This document shows, one piece after another, positions 44,885-53,291 of a DNA stretch of 64,000 bases. The position numbers were made by a program, and so were the translations under genes. The notes beneath the pieces are model-generated. The model did not search any database and was not told the origin of the DNA. It worked only from the letters and a program-made list of their open reading frames with translations. Each line of letters starts with the position of its first letter. The stretch's first letter is position 1. Origin of the DNA: CBDCUQ01 sp965222835. GTDB lineage: Bacteria > Pseudomonadota > Alphaproteobacteria > Rhizobiales > Hyphomicrobiaceae. The DNA lies in contig CBDCUQ010000004.1 in NCBI GenBank assembly GCA_965222835.1, positions 1,302,001-1,366,000 of the forward strand, in the 5' to 3' direction.

Positions 44885-45005
44885 AGCATGTTCAACTTAC
44901 GTTGGCGCGCCTGGCGCGCCCGCTTCCCCGCCCGGCCGCCCTCCATCATCGTTTTGGGCGGCCGGGTGGGGGAGCGGGTGGTTCTGCTTGAACATGACAG
45001 ACTCT
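44881..45005. repeat. long palindromic repeat, copy 1 (REP-like)
   Basis: It begins CTAGAGCATGTTC at the pth stop and ends GAACATGACAGACTC. Two nested inverted repeats are present: the outer ends (GCATGTTCAA with TTGAACATG) and an inner stem (CCCGCTTCCCCGCCCGGCC with GGCCGGGTGGGGGAGCGGG). A diverged copy with the same layout lies at 54637-54763. It should fold into a strong cruciform or hairpin and may end the pth transcript. Confidence 0.65.
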
Positions 45006-45106
45006 AATCCCTTGCTGTGGTAGTCATTTTTTGGCGTTTGCATATTTTCGCCGATGACATCGGTCTATAGTCGTTCCAGGTCTGAATGGGACGACAGAGA
45101 CTTGCC

Positions 45107-45922
45107 ATGAGCAGTGAAACCAGTACGTCGGAGGACAGGGAGCGCAGCGGCTTCTGGGTCTGGTTTCGGCGTCTCTGGCGCGTGAAGCAGGGCTACGACT
45201 GGTACGACCGCTTCACCTGGTTCACGTCGATGTTCAAGACTAAGGCGGACATCGCGATGGCAATTGGGTCGGCGGGTGTTATTGGCACGGTCACCGCGGC
45301 GACAACGTGGGATGCGTACGAAAGTGTACGTCTCGCCAACGAGCCCATCCCGGCGTTCATGGCCACGGAAGAGCGCACGACCAAGTCGGCTACTGTCTTC
45401 ACCGTCGAGGGCTTTGATGCGGCTGGCAGGCGTGGGCTCTTTGATGTGGTCGTTGCAAAGAAACAATTCCTTTGGGTGAGCGGCAGCTCGGATGAAATCG
45501 AAAAGAACGGGCGCGTATTGCGCGGTTCGGCGATTGCCTCAGAGCTCTTTGATGCAGAGGTCACCGCAGCGCTCACGGGCGCCAAGGAAGTGGTGGCCGT
45601 CGGGACGGCGTCTCAAGAGGGCGATGCGGAAGCTGAGAAAGCGCGTGCCGGGCGTCGTGCCCGAACGGCGGCCGAGATTGCCGGACGCGTTGTACCCGAA
45701 GCGATACCGATCTCTGCGCTCAATCTCGGACAATACCGCGAACCGTGTGCGGACTGCGAAACGGCCGGCACGCAATGGCAGCGACCCTTCATTGTTATTG
45801 GCGCAAAGGAGCTGGCCCCTGGCATCATTCTTGGTGAAGCGCTGGCCGATGCCATGGGCAACAGCGCGAAACTCCCAAGCCCGTCGCGCTATTCGGCGTT
45901 CGAGCTCGTACAGGTGCGGTGA
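45107..45922 (+). CDS. membrane-associated protein of unknown function
   Basis: About 271 residues from the ATG at 45107 (MSSETSTSEDRERSGFW). A Trp/aromatic-rich cytoplasmic start (FWVWFRRLWRVKQGYDWYDRFTWFTSMF) precedes one hydrophobic segment (about 48-68, DIAMAIGSAGVIGTVTAA), then a soluble domain ending CADCETAGTQWQRPFIVIGA. No family recognised. Its last 28 codons, including the stop, recur at 47790-47873 with 77 of 84 bases identical and mostly third-position differences. Confidence 0.75.
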   Translation: MSSETSTSEDRERSGFWVWFRRLWRVKQGYDWYDRFTWFTSMFKTKADIAMAIGSAGVIGTVTAATTWDAYESVRLANEPIPAFMATEERTTKSATVFTVEGFDAAGRRGLFDVVVAKKQFLWVSGSSDEIEKNGRVLRGSAIASELFDAEVTAALTGAKEVVAVGTASQEGDAEAEKARAGRRARTAAEIAGRVVPEAIPISALNLGQYREPCADCETAGTQWQRPFIVIGAKELAPGIILGEALADAMGNSAKLPSPSRYSAFELVQVR

Positions 45923-46312
45923 GGGGGCACAATGCCTCGGGTTTGCGGAGCAATGTTGCAGGGGGCGTAGCCGTCGTTGGTGCTGGAAAACCGAATTTGA
46001 TGCTCTCGAAGCGGGCACCAATCGGTGGCGCACAAAGCATCGGGAAATGATGCGAAACATGGGTGCGTTACGATGGATGCGACAAAGAATATCCTCACGT
46101 AGTCAAGTTTTTAAATGTGGCGCAAGAGCCACACTCAGTGGGCTAATTGTCCGTGTGCATCACGATCAAGTTGTTCACCAGCTGCGGAAAACTACAGTGC
46201 AGACGAGCGGCCGTTTGGCCGCAATGCGATTCGGGTGCTGTCATTTTGGACAAGCGTTGTGGTGAACCGGCGTTCTGGGTCACAGCAAGCAACCTATGCA
46301 AGGAGCGAAGTT
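45923..46312 (+). promoter_or_regulatory. long porin leader region with two hairpins
   Basis: No gene is present in these 390 bases. Two compact hairpins are visible: TGTGGC-GCAAGA-GCCACA at 46116-46133 and GCGGCC-GTTT-GGCCGC at 46207-46222. Long structured leaders are common for porin mRNAs, so post-transcriptional control (small RNA or protein) is plausible. AT-rich sequence at 46083-46115 may be the promoter. Confidence 0.45.
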
Positions 46313-47671
46313 ATGGGATTCTATAGCCTGCGCGGGCTGATTGCAGCCGGACTGGTCGCAGGCGCTGCTACGACGGCGGCCGCAGCCGACCTCGGCGGGA
46401 ATTGCTGTGCCGACCTCGAAGAGCGCGTCGCAGAGCTCGAGGCCACCACTGTCCGTAAGGGTAACCGTAAGGTTAGTCTGACTATTTCAGGCTGGGTCAC
46501 GCAGAACGTGATGTGGTGGGACGACGGCGATGAGAGCAACGTCTACGTCACCGACTCTGGCTCGGTCTCGATTGGCACGCACGTGAAGTTTTCGGGCCGA
46601 GCTCAGATCGCACCTGGCTGGTCGGCTGGTTACGTCTTGAACATCGAGCTCATGGACAACGACTCGCTTGGCCTGAGCCAGTTCAACGGTGGTGATGGCG
46701 GCAACGTCTTCGCATCCGTTCAGGGGGGCGGAGATAGTGGCGGCGTCGTCTCGATTGAGAGTTCCTACTGGTTCATCAAGAGCGATCAGCTCGGCCGCGT
46801 GAGCGTTGGTAAGCAGTCTTCGGCTGCGGACAACCAGGCGATCATCGTCGACGGTTCGGGCTCGCTGGTTCCGGCGAACTACGTTCTTTACGATATCCGC
46901 TCGTTCGACATGCGCACCGGTGGCTCGTACATCCCATTTACATGGAGCGAGCTTGCCGCCTGTGCGCCTGTTGGCCCCACGGTTTCCGGTGACTGCGACG
47001 GTTATCCGCTCGACTCGGTACGTTACGACTCGCCGACGTTTGTCGGCTTCTCGTTCTCGGCCTCTTGGGGCGAGGACGACATGTGGGCGGCCTCGCTGCG
47101 ATATGCCGGTGAGTTCGGCGGCATCAAGATTGCCGTTGCCGTTGCCTACAACGAGAGCACGGACGAGACTGGCCCGTTCAGTATCGGTCCGGCCTTCCCC
47201 CAGGGTCATGAAGCTTCGGCCTGGCAGGTCGGCGCCTACATCCAGCACGTTCCGACCGGCCTCTTCGTCTACGGTGCTTATGCCGAGGAAGAGCAGGACG
47301 CGGGCTTCTTCGCAACCGATCCGGAAGGCGATATGTGGTACGTGAAGGCTGGTATCCGCCAGCGCTGGACCTCACTCGGTCACACGGTGCTCTATGGTGA
47401 GTACGGCCGTGACGAAGACAAGATCTCTACTGGACTGGCATCTGTGGGTGTGACCGGTGGCGAGCTTGAGCGCTACGGGGTCGGCGTTGTACAGGAAATC
47501 GATGCTGCCGCCATGTCCATGTGGCTTTCCTGGCGCCATTACGAGGGTGACTTTCAATGCGACGATGCTGCCGGTCTCGGCGTGGGCTGTGCGGTCAATC
47601 TCCTCTCGGCTGGCAACAACGACCTCGAAGAGTTCGATCTCATCAAGGGCGGCGCTCTGATCAACTTCTAA
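46313..47671 (+). CDS. Rhizobiales-type outer-membrane porin
   Basis: A 452-residue porin of the Porin_2 (Omp2b/RopA-like) family. The start at 46313 follows AAGGAGCG; a longer frame exists but is leader. Signal peptide: MGFYSLRGLIAAGLVAGAATTAAAA. Then a short coiled segment (CCADLEERVAELEATTVRKGNRKV) and a 16-strand-type barrel with alternating patterns (SLTISGWVTQNVMWWDDG, FSGRAQIAPGWSAGYVLNIEL, DSVRYDSPTFVGFSFSASWGED), ending LIKGGALINF with the terminal Phe needed by BamA. It gives passive entry of small solutes. Confidence 0.92.
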   Translation: MGFYSLRGLIAAGLVAGAATTAAAADLGGNCCADLEERVAELEATTVRKGNRKVSLTISGWVTQNVMWWDDGDESNVYVTDSGSVSIGTHVKFSGRAQIAPGWSAGYVLNIELMDNDSLGLSQFNGGDGGNVFASVQGGGDSGGVVSIESSYWFIKSDQLGRVSVGKQSSAADNQAIIVDGSGSLVPANYVLYDIRSFDMRTGGSYIPFTWSELAACAPVGPTVSGDCDGYPLDSVRYDSPTFVGFSFSASWGEDDMWAASLRYAGEFGGIKIAVAVAYNESTDETGPFSIGPAFPQGHEASAWQVGAYIQHVPTGLFVYGAYAEEEQDAGFFATDPEGDMWYVKAGIRQRWTSLGHTVLYGEYGRDEDKISTGLASVGVTGGELERYGVGVVQEIDAAAMSMWLSWRHYEGDFQCDDAAGLGVGCAVNLLSAGNNDLEEFDLIKGGALINF

Positions 47672-47700
47672 TCAGCGCAGCGTTTCATTCGAATTGGGAG

Positions 47701-47722
47701 AAAGCCGCCTTTCGGCGGCTTT
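47701..47722 (+). terminator. intrinsic terminator of the porin gene
   Basis: AAAGCCGCC (47701-47709), loop TTTC, GGCGGCTTT (47714-47722), followed by a T-rich run (TTCTTT). It lies 30 bases past the porin stop. Confidence 0.88.
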
Positions 47723-47789
47723 TTCTTTGTGGTTTTCGTTTTGGTCGGTTGTACTCGGGTTCATTCTCAGCCTGAGAACGTCTGGCAAT

Positions 47790-47873
47790 GCGCTGGCCGA
47801 TGCCATGGGTAACAGCGCGAAACTCCCAAGCCCGTCGCGTTATTCGGCGTTCGAGCTAGAGCGGGTACGGTGA
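47790..47873 (+). pseudogene. orphan 3' tail, duplicate of the end of the gene at 45107-45922
   Basis: These 84 bases read ALADAMGNSAKLPSPS then RYSAFELERVR and a TGA. The intact gene ends with the same residues except VQ for ER. Seven bases differ, four of them synonymous third positions, so the copy diverged while coding, before losing its body. Nothing upstream resembles the rest of the gene. With the intact gene it forms a direct repeat around the porin. Confidence 0.75.
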
Positions 47874-47951
47874 GGAATGGAGAGGATTGGGCGTCTTGTC
47901 GGCAACGCTGATGTTGACCTGAGGCTTCAGTAGAATTGGGGGCGTCGGCAC

Positions 47952-49877
47952 CTACCACGTCAATTGCGCGCCGGCCTTGGTGGCGACAGTGCTGTTCTGG
48001 AGACCAAAACCAATGCCGCCTGTGACAGCGAAACGATCACCTTGGCCAAACATATTGCGCCCAACAACGCCGGCGGCCGTAAGACCTACCGCATCCATTC
48101 CCTCGAAATTTCCATAGCCGAGCCGCAAACCAAAGCTCTCAGCGGCGACGAGGTCTGGACTATCAAGGGCCAACGCGATGGAGACACCTTCGGTGTTTTT
48201 GTCGATCCGTTCGCTATGGCGGGTGAGCTGGTTGTTGATGTCCGCGAGGTCGGTTTGCATGGCCGCAATCCCGGTGTTTATGGCCGCAATGTCCGTGGTG
48301 TTTTTCGATATTCGCCCCTCATGGTCCTGGGTCGTCATCATGTTTTGCTGGGCTTTGTTTGTATTAGCCGTAATCCGCGTTTCATGATTTGCAATGGTTG
48401 CCGTGTTGGTGGCGATGCCCGTCGTGTTCGTCGCGATATTCGAGGCGTTGGTGGCGATGCCTGAGGCGTTAGTCGCGATGCCCGACGTGTTCGTTGCAAT
48501 GTTCGAAGCATTCGTAGCGATGCCCGTCGTGTTGGTCGCGATGTTCGAGGCATTCGTGGCGATGCCCGTCGTGTTCGTGGCGATATTGGATGCATTGGTC
48601 GCAACGCCCGACGTGTTCGTCGCGATATTCGAGGCATTGGTGGCGATGCCCGTCGTGTTCGTTGCGATATTGGATGCATTGTTCGCAACGCCCGTCGTGT
48701 TCGTCGCGATATTCGAGGCATTGGTGGCGATGCCCGTCGTGTTCGTTGCGATATTGGATGCATTGTTCGCAACGCCCGTCGTGTTCGTGGCGATGTTCAA
48801 CGCATTCGCTGCGATGCTTGCCATGTTCGTCGCGATGTTCGTGGTATTTGTGGTGATGCTGGACGTGTTGGCACTGATGTTGGATGCGTTCGTGGCTATA
48901 TTTCCAGCGTTGGCGGCAATATTTGTTTGTATCGCCCCGTTGTCATGGGTGAGATTGCCGCTTGTATCCACTGTCACGACGCGCAGGCCGGGACCGCTCT
49001 GCAAGCCCGGTAACGTGTACGTCGTTGTGGATGCCGTCCCGAGCATGATTTGATTGGCGACGGTTGTTGCGGCGTTGGTTCCGAGCGCAACAGAATTGGT
49101 ATGGCCCGCTGTCGCATCGGTGCCGATGGCGATGGCGTCATTGGCCGATGCGCGGGCGCCAAAAGAGTCGCTATTGTTATCGGAACCGATGGCAATGGTG
49201 CGGTTAACGGTGGCGCCTCCCGCGCCAATGTTGCGGCCCGCAAGTTCGCCGATGGCGATGTTCTCGTCGCCGGTGACGTTTTGCCCTGCGCTCACTCCGC
49301 TGGCGGTGTTGCGGCTGCCGGTAACGGCTGCACCGGCGGCAACACCGCTTGCGGTGTTGCCGGTGCCGTTGACGTTTTGGCCGGCAAACGCACCGTTGGC
49401 GGCGTTATTCGAGCCGTTGGCTCCTTGGCCGGCGGCAAACCCGGTCGCGGTGTTGGAGTTGCCGAAGACGAAACGGCCGGCAAAGGCGCCAATGAATGTG
49501 TTGCTGTTAAACGAACCGCCACCTGCGCCTGCCGATGCGCCACACGCCGTGTTGTTGCTACTTCCCTTATCGTCGGCCCCCGCTGAGCCGGCGCCGCCCG
49601 CCCCGGAATTCGTGCACTCAAACGCGTGTGCCGGCGCGGTCAGGCAAACGCTTAACCACACCATCACCGCACAACCGGCGATGGGACTGAACCGATTTAA
49701 GTGTGTGAGTTTTAGCCAACCGGGCTTTGCCGATGTTTCGACGCATCGCCCGACATGAGAGTCTTGAGATCGCGGAGTATGAGATTGCGTCCTGGGAGGT
49801 CGGAGCCTTGTGCAATTTGGCACCCTTGGAGAATTTGGCACTCTTGGAGAAGGACTACGGTCTAAAAAGGTATGCAT
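47952..49877 (-). CDS. trimeric autotransporter adhesin (YadA-like)
   Basis: About 641 residues from the ATG at 49877, which has GGGGGAG upstream. The order is: an unusually long N region (1-65), a signal core (about 67-85, AGCAVMVWLSVCLTAPAHA), a YadA-type head (about 100-310: NTASGVAAGAAVTGSRNTASG, IAIGSDNNSDS, DAIAIGTDATA), a stalk of 27 unbroken heptads (about 320-510, IATNTTG/IATNASN), a second coiled region (MQTDLADINNQLTRHSERIDKN), and a C-terminal anchor (about 580-641) ending in Trp. The anchor is of the four-strand YadA type. It would trimerise in the outer membrane and mediate adhesion. The LuxR gene is divergent. Confidence 0.88.
   Translation of the reverse strand: MHTFLDRSPSPRVPNSPRVPNCTRLRPPRTQSHTPRSQDSHVGRCVETSAKPGWLKLTHLNRFSPIAGCAVMVWLSVCLTAPAHAFECTNSGAGGAGSAGADDKGSSNNTACGASAGAGGGSFNSNTFIGAFAGRFVFGNSNTATGFAAGQGANGSNNAANGAFAGQNVNGTGNTASGVAAGAAVTGSRNTASGVSAGQNVTGDENIAIGELAGRNIGAGGATVNRTIAIGSDNNSDSFGARASANDAIAIGTDATAGHTNSVALGTNAATTVANQIMLGTASTTTYTLPGLQSGPGLRVVTVDTSGNLTHDNGAIQTNIAANAGNIATNASNISANTSSITTNTTNIATNMASIAANALNIATNTTGVANNASNIATNTTGIATNASNIATNTTGVANNASNIATNTTGIATNASNIATNTSGVATNASNIATNTTGIATNASNIATNTTGIATNASNIATNTSGIATNASGIATNASNIATNTTGIATNTATIANHETRITANTNKAQQNMMTTQDHEGRISKNTTDIAAINTGIAAMQTDLADINNQLTRHSERIDKNTEGVSIALALDSPDLVAAESFGLRLGYGNFEGMDAVGLTAAGVVGRNMFGQGDRFAVTGGIGFGLQNSTVATKAGAQLTW
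48387..48923 (-). repeat. 21/42-base repeats encoding the adhesin stalk
   Basis: Tandem units of 21 bases, often paired as 42, encode alternating IATNTTG and IATNASN heptads. Neighbouring units are nearly identical, so slippage or recombination could change the stalk length. The repeats also keep the plus strand open, giving spurious VAMPVVFVAIFEAL-type frames. Confidence 0.85.
49814..49849 (-). repeat. 18-base tandem duplication in the adhesin N region
   Basis: Two adjacent copies of AATTTGGCACYCTTGGAG, differing at one base, encode the repeated SPRVPN of the long N region. This lies before the signal core and shows recent duplication. Confidence 0.7.
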
Positions 49878-50102
49878 TATGCTCCCCCAGGACGCAAACA
49901 CGGGTCTGGGTTCAGACGTCACTCGGATTGTGACCGACCCAGTTGTTTCTGGTTGACCGGAGTGTTCGGAACGCCGACCGGAGAAGCCGACGGGCGCCCC
50001 GGACACCCCGCAACGCTCATTGCTAGCAAGGTCCGTGAGACGCGCACATCACCCGATGGGGTGATGTGGCGCGAGATCAACGCCCTAATCGTCAGGATTC
50101 TG

Positions 50103-50126
50103 ATTGTGCGAATTGTGCAGATTGTC
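50103..50126. repeat. three direct ATTGTG-type repeats at 9-base spacing
   Basis: ATTGTG (50103), ATTGTG (50112) and ATTGTC (50121) recur every nine bases in the gap between the adhesin and LuxR genes, about 50 bases before the LuxR start. They could be a binding site or a simple duplication. Confidence 0.4.
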
Positions 50127-50174
50127 TAAGCTTAGTCTGTATCGTCTGTTTTCTGGCTCGGCATCCGAAGTCAT

Positions 50175-51293
50175 ATGGGTGAATTTTTCTTTGGTTGTAA
50201 GGTGGACGACAAACTCAACGATATCATCAATCACATCTACATGTCGGCCGCGGATCCGGCGGCCTGGTCTCAGACCCTAAAAAAGATCAGCGAACTATTC
50301 GGAAACTCAAAAATTGCCATCAGTCATCAGAATTTCATTGAGCAGGATCTCAGTTGGGCATACCTGCACGATTACGACGTCGAGTCTGTCAGGCTACATT
50401 ACGAGGAATTCAACACACCGGAAAGAAACGTAGGACTAAGAGCGCTCTTAGCCGCGACGCCATTGGAACCATTTACAATTTCTTCCTTTCTTACGCCCGA
50501 AGAATTCTACGGCAACGACTCCATTCGAATTAGCCTCATTACCCAGAACATTCACCATGGTCTTTTCAACGTTGTTGACAAGGAAGGTGCTAATACATCG
50601 CTCCTTGCTTATCGGGGACGCAAACAAGGCGACTTTACTGCCAACGAAGCAGATATGATGAGGGCGCTTGGGTCACACGTTCGCAACGCAGTCCGCTTGG
50701 CACGTTGCAATATCTTGATGTCATTGCGTCAAGCGCACCAAGACCAGATAACGGGCGAGCACCGGTATGGCACCTTGCTCATGTCGACAAATGGTAATGT
50801 GGTTGATGCGGATGGATATGCGCAACACGTCCTGGAGACTAACGACGCTATAAGCGCAAGAAATGGCAAGTTGCAGGTGCGAGAGCCCTGCGCCGTTTCA
50901 GGCGGTGATCTAATAACGTTCGCAAGCCGCGCACCGGACTTAGCATCGTACATCATCCGGGACACTGCCCAGTCCTTTGTAGTTTTGAAGAAACTCCCCC
51001 GGCCCTACATCGACACGGCACTTTTTCTCCCTTCAGCCTTTGTAGCCTTGGCAATTCGCCGCGTCGAAGTTGCCGACATAAACATCAACACCCCTGCTCA
51101 AATCTTTGGTCTGACAGATGCGGAAATCTCGGTTGGTGAGTTGGTTTGTCTTGGCCTGACACAAGACGAGATTGCGGACCGGCTACAAGTTTCGCGCAAT
51201 ACCGTGAAGACGCACCTTCGCTCCATTTTTGCCAAGACCGACACTAGACGGCAAAGCGAACTCGTGGTGAAGCTTTTGAAGTTGGCGGACTGA
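50175..51293 (+). CDS. LuxR-family transcriptional regulator
   Basis: A 372-residue regulator. The C-terminal ~62 residues are a LuxR helix-turn-helix (LTDAEISVGELVCLGLTQDEIADRLQVSRNTVKTHLRSIFAKT) with the invariant recognition helix. The N-terminal ~300 residues form an unassigned sensor region, PAS/GAF-like in character (FGNSKIAISHQNFIEQDL, VVDADGYAQHVLETNDAI). It is not an acyl-homoserine lactone domain I can identify, and there is no response-regulator receiver. It is divergent from the adhesin and is a good candidate for its regulator. Codon use looks less GC-rich than neighbours. Confidence 0.85.
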   Translation: MGEFFFGCKVDDKLNDIINHIYMSAADPAAWSQTLKKISELFGNSKIAISHQNFIEQDLSWAYLHDYDVESVRLHYEEFNTPERNVGLRALLAATPLEPFTISSFLTPEEFYGNDSIRISLITQNIHHGLFNVVDKEGANTSLLAYRGRKQGDFTANEADMMRALGSHVRNAVRLARCNILMSLRQAHQDQITGEHRYGTLLMSTNGNVVDADGYAQHVLETNDAISARNGKLQVREPCAVSGGDLITFASRAPDLASYIIRDTAQSFVVLKKLPRPYIDTALFLPSAFVALAIRRVEVADININTPAQIFGLTDAEISVGELVCLGLTQDEIADRLQVSRNTVKTHLRSIFAKTDTRRQSELVVKLLKLAD

Positions 51294-51337
51294 GTGGCGC
51301 GCTCACTCAGCTCTGTCATGTGCCGTCTGGAGCAGAC

Positions 51338-51622
51338 ATGATCGAAGTGACACAAACGGGACATTCGGATCCGCTCGTATTCGATGTCGTGGTCAGCGAC
51401 GGGGGCGGCGAGAGCCGTCATCGGGTTACAATGATGCAAGAGACTTGTGAAAAGCTGACGCGCGGGACGTGCGCGCCCGAACGCTGCATTGAGGCGGCCT
51501 TCCGTTTTTTGCTCGACCGAGAGCCGAAGGAGTCGATCCTCACCCGCTTCGATGTCACCGTGATCTCGCGCTACTTCCCCGAGTTTGAAACGGAACTTCC
51601 GCGCTATATCGCCGAGGACTGA
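51338..51622 (+). CDS. small conserved hypothetical protein
   Basis: A 94-residue protein starting at the ATG at 51338 (MIEVTQTGHSDPLVFDVVVSDG), with GGAG upstream. It is soluble: a beta-rich first half, then a helix (CIEAAFRFLLDREPKESILTRFDVTVISRYFPEFE) with two cysteines around TCAPERC. The pattern resembles short proteins found across alphaproteobacteria; no function known. Confidence 0.65.
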   Translation: MIEVTQTGHSDPLVFDVVVSDGGGESRHRVTMMQETCEKLTRGTCAPERCIEAAFRFLLDREPKESILTRFDVTVISRYFPEFETELPRYIAED

Positions 51623-51732
51623 CATCGTGTCGTCCGGTTTGGCGCAAGAGCGGACAGAGGATCTGGTCCGCTTTTCGACTGACAGCCGACGGAAATGTAG
51701 CGGCGCCTGCCATTGTCGCCGTCCGCTCTGTG

Positions 51733-52140
51733 CTATTCGGGCGCGGGCTGGACATTAGCCGCTTTCCATGGAAGGCGGCCGGAGATTTCGATTTGCAGGG
51801 CGAAGCTCAGGATGGTTCGAATGAGGACGATCAACCCTAGGACCAGAAGGTTGTCGATCGTCGCATCGACTGCGACGGTGCCGATTATGTCTGCCGCGAC
51901 CAGGAACTCCAGGCCAAGAAGTATGCTCCGTGCCAACGTTGTCCGGAATGGGCGGTAGGTGGCGGCCAGGGTAACGCCGCGCAGCAGTTGCAGGGCAATT
52001 TGTGAGAATGCCAACAGCAATCCCAGTACCATCACAGCGACTCCCGCCGCCTCGAAGCAAACTGCAATCCATTGCAGCGCCGAGTTGAACCACGCTTCGA
52101 ATGCCTGTGTGGGCAAACCGTGGGCATTGTCCATGTTCAT
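51733..52140 (-). CDS. DUF1622 membrane protein
   Basis: A 135-residue inner-membrane protein with three hydrophobic helices. The family hallmarks are visible: LARSILLGLEFLVAADIIGTV and RTILSFALQIEISGRLPW. AGGAG precedes two candidate ATGs (52140 and 52134). DUF1622 proteins are widespread and uncharacterised. Monocistronic. Confidence 0.85.
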   Translation of the reverse strand: MNMDNAHGLPTQAFEAWFNSALQWIAVCFEAAGVAVMVLGLLLAFSQIALQLLRGVTLAATYRPFRTTLARSILLGLEFLVAADIIGTVAVDATIDNLLVLGLIVLIRTILSFALQIEISGRLPWKAANVQPAPE

Positions 52141-52217
52141 CTTCTCCTTCGTCCCGGAGTCGACCGGCTATCGCTGAGATGTATGAGTGCGACTCTGTGA
52201 GCGTGACGTGCAACGAG

Positions 52218-52967
52218 TCACAACCATCCTGCTCGCGTTGCCGCTCTCTCTGCGATTGGGATGCTCGGCCTACCTGTCCATTGGCTCCACGCGGCCCGGG
52301 CCAGGTATTGTGGACTGGCGGAGTTATAGGCGACTATGGGTGGTGGCACCGCTGCGCTTCCAGCCGTCTCACCCCAGAAGTTCTGCAGAAAGTCGAGGAT
52401 CGCGGCCTCGTCCGCACGAAAGCGATCCATTAACAGGACCATCCGTTCGGCTGGGACAGTCGCGAAGAGGTGCTCTAATTCGAAAGTCAGACCGGCCGCA
52501 TAGTCCTCGGCCGTAATGTCGATTACGAAGCGGTGAACACGGTTGGCGACCTCCAAGAAAGCCGTCTGCCAAATGTCATCGGTGCACCACAAAGGGTTTA
52601 TCGGGTAGCCGTGATAGCTTGCACGAACCTCATAGTCCGTGAGACGTGGACCGGAATGCGTTCCAGTATCTAACCGGCATTTTGAGATTTGTTCCGAAAG
52701 CTGCTGTTTATCTGTAATTAGTGCGTCGTCCGCGCGCACGTCGGGGCTGATGAGGAGATAGATAGGCGCCACCTGAACCCAACCATGATAGATGAGCTGA
52801 CCCGACAGGCTGTCAGGTCTCTCGAACACCCATAGGTAGAGTATAGGTTCCGGAACCGCCCCCAAGGCATTTCTGCTATCGCTGATCTTGCTCGGCTCCC
52901 AGTTTCCCCCAGGCAACGAGAGGTAGTCTGTGACCGAGAACCGAGGGCCCCGCGTCACGTCACTCAC
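52218..52967 (-). CDS. hypothetical protein, second gene of a two-gene unit
   Basis: A 249-residue soluble protein rich in aromatic residues. Segments include EPILYLWVFERPDSLSGQLIYHGWVQVAPIYLLIS and WCTDDIWQTAFLEVANRVHRFVIDIT, with a late PPPIVAYNSASPQYLARAAWSQWTG. The middle repeats a helix-strand pattern that could be a Rossmann-like fold, but no nucleotide-binding or catalytic motif is clear. Its ATG overlaps the stop of the small membrane gene upstream by eight bases, so the two are co-translated. Confidence 0.65.
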   Translation of the reverse strand: MSDVTRGPRFSVTDYLSLPGGNWEPSKISDSRNALGAVPEPILYLWVFERPDSLSGQLIYHGWVQVAPIYLLISPDVRADDALITDKQQLSEQISKCRLDTGTHSGPRLTDYEVRASYHGYPINPLWCTDDIWQTAFLEVANRVHRFVIDITAEDYAAGLTFELEHLFATVPAERMVLLMDRFRADEAAILDFLQNFWGETAGSAAVPPPIVAYNSASPQYLARAAWSQWTGRPSIPIAERAATRAGWL

Positions 52968-53193
52968 CCTTCATCTTGCGGGCGCGCGCCTGGCTCCGAG
53001 ATGCACTGACAATGGTAGCGCCACCACCAATCAGCAGACCCACACCAGCAGCAGGCAGAAGGGTGACAAATGGCTCCGCTTCGGATGCAAAGCCTATGAT
53101 CAGGAAAACGATACCGACGACAATGGCGCCCACGCCAAGGCTGTAGCGCCCGGAATAGTCGCTTGGCTTCGGGTTGAACACAGATCGTGTCAT
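52960..53193 (-). CDS. small two-helix membrane protein
   Basis: About 77 residues from the ATG at 53193 (MTRSVFNPKPSDYSGRYSLG); an upstream start at 53217 is possible. Two hydrophobic helices (VGAIVVGIVFLIIGFASE and FVTLLPAAGVGLLIGGGATIV) are followed by a basic tail (SRSQARARKMKGE). It may anchor or partner the soluble protein encoded by the overlapping downstream gene. Confidence 0.6.
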   Translation of the reverse strand: MTRSVFNPKPSDYSGRYSLGVGAIVVGIVFLIIGFASEAEPFVTLLPAAGVGLLIGGGATIVSASRSQARARKMKGE

Positions 53194-53291
53194 TCCGCAC
53201 TCTCCGCAAAGATCCAAGATTGACAGTAAGGGCGTGCTTTGCCGTGCGACGACAGGGCCTCACAGTGCAGGTGCCTCGTCAATGCGCGAGA

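Noticed and set aside
48387..48923. Regular repeats considered as a CRISPR array
   Set aside because: The units are contiguous, have no unique spacers, and encode coiled-coil heptads on the minus strand. No cas genes are present.
48394..49053. Plus-strand frame of 219 residues with VAMPVVFVAIFEALVAM repeats
   Set aside because: It is the antisense of the adhesin stalk repeats; the 21-base periodicity keeps the opposite frame open. It has no ribosome site and a highly artificial composition.
50175..51293. LuxR protein considered as a quorum-sensing receptor
   Set aside because: I cannot see the autoinducer-binding motif and there is no luxI-type gene.
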